Source: an uncultured Collinsella sp. (GTDB taxonomy: Bacteria; Actinomycetota; Coriobacteriia; Coriobacteriales; Coriobacteriaceae). From it: 6,514 bases of DNA. Within the stretch, counting starts at the first letter, position 1, and every line of letters begins with the position of its first letter. The notes beneath the pieces are model-generated. The model was not told the origin of the DNA. It ran no database searches and worked only from the letters and a program-made list of their open reading frames with translations. The stretch is taken from assembly GCA_900555225.1 (NCBI GenBank), contig USKL01000085.1, forward strand, positions 1-6,514, written 5' to 3'. The translations under genes were made by a program, and so were the position numbers. Of the stretch, positions 5,531 through 6,514 are shown piece by piece.

Positions 5531-6448
5531 ATGTCCAACCATCAGCACACGCTTATCATCGACGGCACCTCGGGCATCAGCGGCGACATGACCGTCGCGG
5601 CCCTGCTCGACCTGGGCGCCAGCGAGGAGCACCTGCGTGAACAGCTCGCCACGCTGCCGGTCGACGGCTTTTCGATCGCCGTGACGCGCGTAAACAAGCA
5701 TGGCATCGACGCCTGCGATTTCGACGTCCAGCTTGCAGAGGAGCTCGAGAACCACGATCACGATATGGCCTGGCTCTACGGCAACGAAGCAGCTGCCGAG
5801 CACACGCACGAGCATGAGCACCACCATCATGACCATGATGAGCACGAACACGAGCACTGCCACGATCATGACCATGAGGCCCACGGTCATGGCCACGAGG
5901 GTCACCATCACACCCACCACCATCACCACCGTTCTTTGGCGGACGTCACCGCCATCATCGACGGCTCGCAGCTAAGCGATGGTGCCAAGCGTCGTGCCCT
6001 CGCCATTTTTTCCGTACTCGCTGATGCCGAGGCAAAGGCTCACGGCAAAACGCCCGACACCGTCCTGTTTCACGAGGTGGGCGCCGTCGACTCCATCGTT
6101 GACGTCTGCTCTGTCGCCATCTGCCTCGACGACCTTGGTATTGAGGACATCGTGGTCGAGTCGCTCTCCGAGGGTCACGGCACCATCCACTGTGCCCACG
6201 GCCTCATGCCCATTCCCGTCCCCGCTGTCGTCAACCTGTGCCAGGCGGGCAATATCGCCCTCACGCCTGCACCGGTCGCTGGCGAGCTCGTGACGCCGAC
6301 GGGCGCCGCCATCGTCACCGCGCTGTGCACGTCCGACCAACTGCCCTCACGCTACCGCATCGAAGCCGTCGGCTACGGCGCCGGCAAACGCCCCTACGAA
6401 GGTTGCTCCGGTACGCTCCGCTGCCTACTCGTTCACGCGGACGCATAG
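5531..6448 (+). CDS. larC: LarC N-terminal (LarC1-type) nickel-insertion protein with His-rich insertion
   Basis: This 305-residue protein is LarC-like. LarC inserts nickel into the pyridinium bisthiocarboxylate mononucleotide with CTP hydrolysis. Family stretches are DGTSGISGDMTVAALLDLG (11-29), FHEVGAVDSIVDV (180-192), HGTIHCAHGLMPIPVPAVV (216-234), GELVTPTGAAIVTAL (251-265) and GYGAGKRP (281-288). A His-rich segment at 91-133 interrupts the N-terminal region and is a likely nickel store or chaperone site. The frame stops right after GTLRCLLVHADA, where the LarC1 region normally ends; the C-terminal CTP-binding LarC2 domain is missing, and none of the three downstream frames resembles it. 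In L. plantarum LarC1 and LarC2 are separate frames joined by ribosomal frameshifting; here the next frame resembles a regulator instead. The ATG at 5531 has AAGGAG (5519-5524), which overlaps the larB stop codon, implying translational coupling. Whether it works alone or with LarC2 made elsewhere is unknown. Confidence 0.9.
   Translation: MSNHQHTLIIDGTSGISGDMTVAALLDLGASEEHLREQLATLPVDGFSIAVTRVNKHGIDACDFDVQLAEELENHDHDMAWLYGNEAAAEHTHEHEHHHHDHDEHEHEHCHDHDHEAHGHGHEGHHHTHHHHHRSLADVTAIIDGSQLSDGAKRRALAIFSVLADAEAKAHGKTPDTVLFHEVGAVDSIVDVCSVAICLDDLGIEDIVVESLSEGHGTIHCAHGLMPIPVPAVVNLCQAGNIALTPAPVAGELVTPTGAAIVTALCTSDQLPSRYRIEAVGYGAGKRPYEGCSGTLRCLLVHADA
5801..5929 (+). repeat. His-codon low-complexity tract within larC
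   Basis: Codons 91-133 of larC encode 25 histidines in 43 residues, mixed with Asp, Glu and Gly, in HxH, DHD and HEH patterns and runs of three to five His. The DNA is an imperfect run of CAC/CAT with GAG/GAC/GAT codons, so it is open to slippage and length change between strains. Such tracts are common nickel-binding segments in metallochaperones such as HypB and UreE. Confidence 0.95.
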
Positions 6449-6450
6449 CC

Positions 6451-6514
6451 ATGGATGCCCGCAAGGCAAAAAGCCGCGCTGCCATCGTTACGGCGTTCTC
6501 CGAGCTCCTGTGCG
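6451..6514 (+). CDS. Start of a probable TetR-family regulator (partial)
   Basis: Only the first 21 residues are visible, MDARKAKSRAAIVTAFSELLC, and the gene runs off the right edge. The basic start followed by the pattern R-A-x-I-V-x-A-F-x-E-L-L matches helix 1 of TetR-type DNA-binding domains. The ATG lies 2 bases after the larC stop codon with only a weak GCGGA ahead, so translation probably depends on coupling to larC. If it is a TetR protein, it is a natural candidate to bind the dyad upstream of larB. The fragment is too short to exclude another helical protein. Confidence 0.5.
   Translation, partial: MDARKAKSRAAIVTAFSELLC

Noticed and set aside
4708..5538. 276-residue minus-strand frame opposite larB
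   Set aside because: LarB motifs, ribosome binding site and promoter are all on the plus strand; the opposite frame has none.
5483..5929. Minus-strand frame with a Met/Val-rich, membrane-like N-terminus
   Set aside because: The apparent hydrophobic segment is the reverse complement of the His codon tract of larC (CAC/CAT read as GTG/ATG). It is an artefact of the repeat.
6388..6514. Programmed frameshift joining LarC1 to LarC2 as in L. plantarum
   Set aside because: The overlapping frame continues into MDARKAKSRAAIVTAF, which resembles a TetR N-terminus and not LarC2, and it has its own ATG. It stays open only because the window ends.

Overview
The window reads as chromosomal DNA from a GC-rich, anaerobic, gut-type Gram-positive bacterium. 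A Coriobacteriia member such as Collinsella is the best guess. This rests on the mix of ferrous-iron uptake, an HPr with a Gram-positive-like site-1 region, nickel-pincer cofactor genes and strong purine-rich ribosome binding sites, together with GC-rich third codon positions. It is an inference; no rRNA or other marker is present to settle it.

Left part (1-1500), minus strand: an iron-uptake operon feoA1-feoA2-feoB, with feoB cut by the window edge. Its promoter region (1403-1490) holds a perfect 15-bp inverted repeat that brackets a plausible -10 element. A second dyad with a related half-site lies between feoA2 and feoB. This looks like metal-responsive control.

Middle (1504-3790), minus strand: a monocistronic ptsH (HPr) between two strong intrinsic terminators, then aspS, a complete bacterial-type aspartyl-tRNA synthetase. 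The HPr keeps His15 but has Asp at the place of regulatory Ser46, a natural equivalent of the classic phosphomimetic substitution. The aspS leader can form a GC-rich hairpin just ahead of its ribosome binding site.

Right part (3985-6514), plus strand, divergent from aspS: serB (phosphoserine phosphatase), then, after a new promoter with a 10-bp dyad, larB and larC, which make the nickel-pincer nucleotide cofactor of lactate racemase and related LarA-type enzymes. A gene whose first 21 residues resemble a TetR-type regulator starts 2 bases after larC. LarB carboxylates and hydrolyses NaAD; LarC inserts nickel. The LarC here carries a His-rich insertion (25 His in 43 residues) and stops where the N-terminal LarC1 region normally ends, so the CTP-binding LarC2 domain is not encoded here. 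The sulfur-transfer enzyme LarE and a LarA racemase are not in the window.

There is no rRNA, tRNA, CRISPR array or insertion sequence. The most unusual points are the HPr S46D replacement, the LarC1-only His-rich LarC with its attached regulator gene, and the dyads over the feo and lar promoters.
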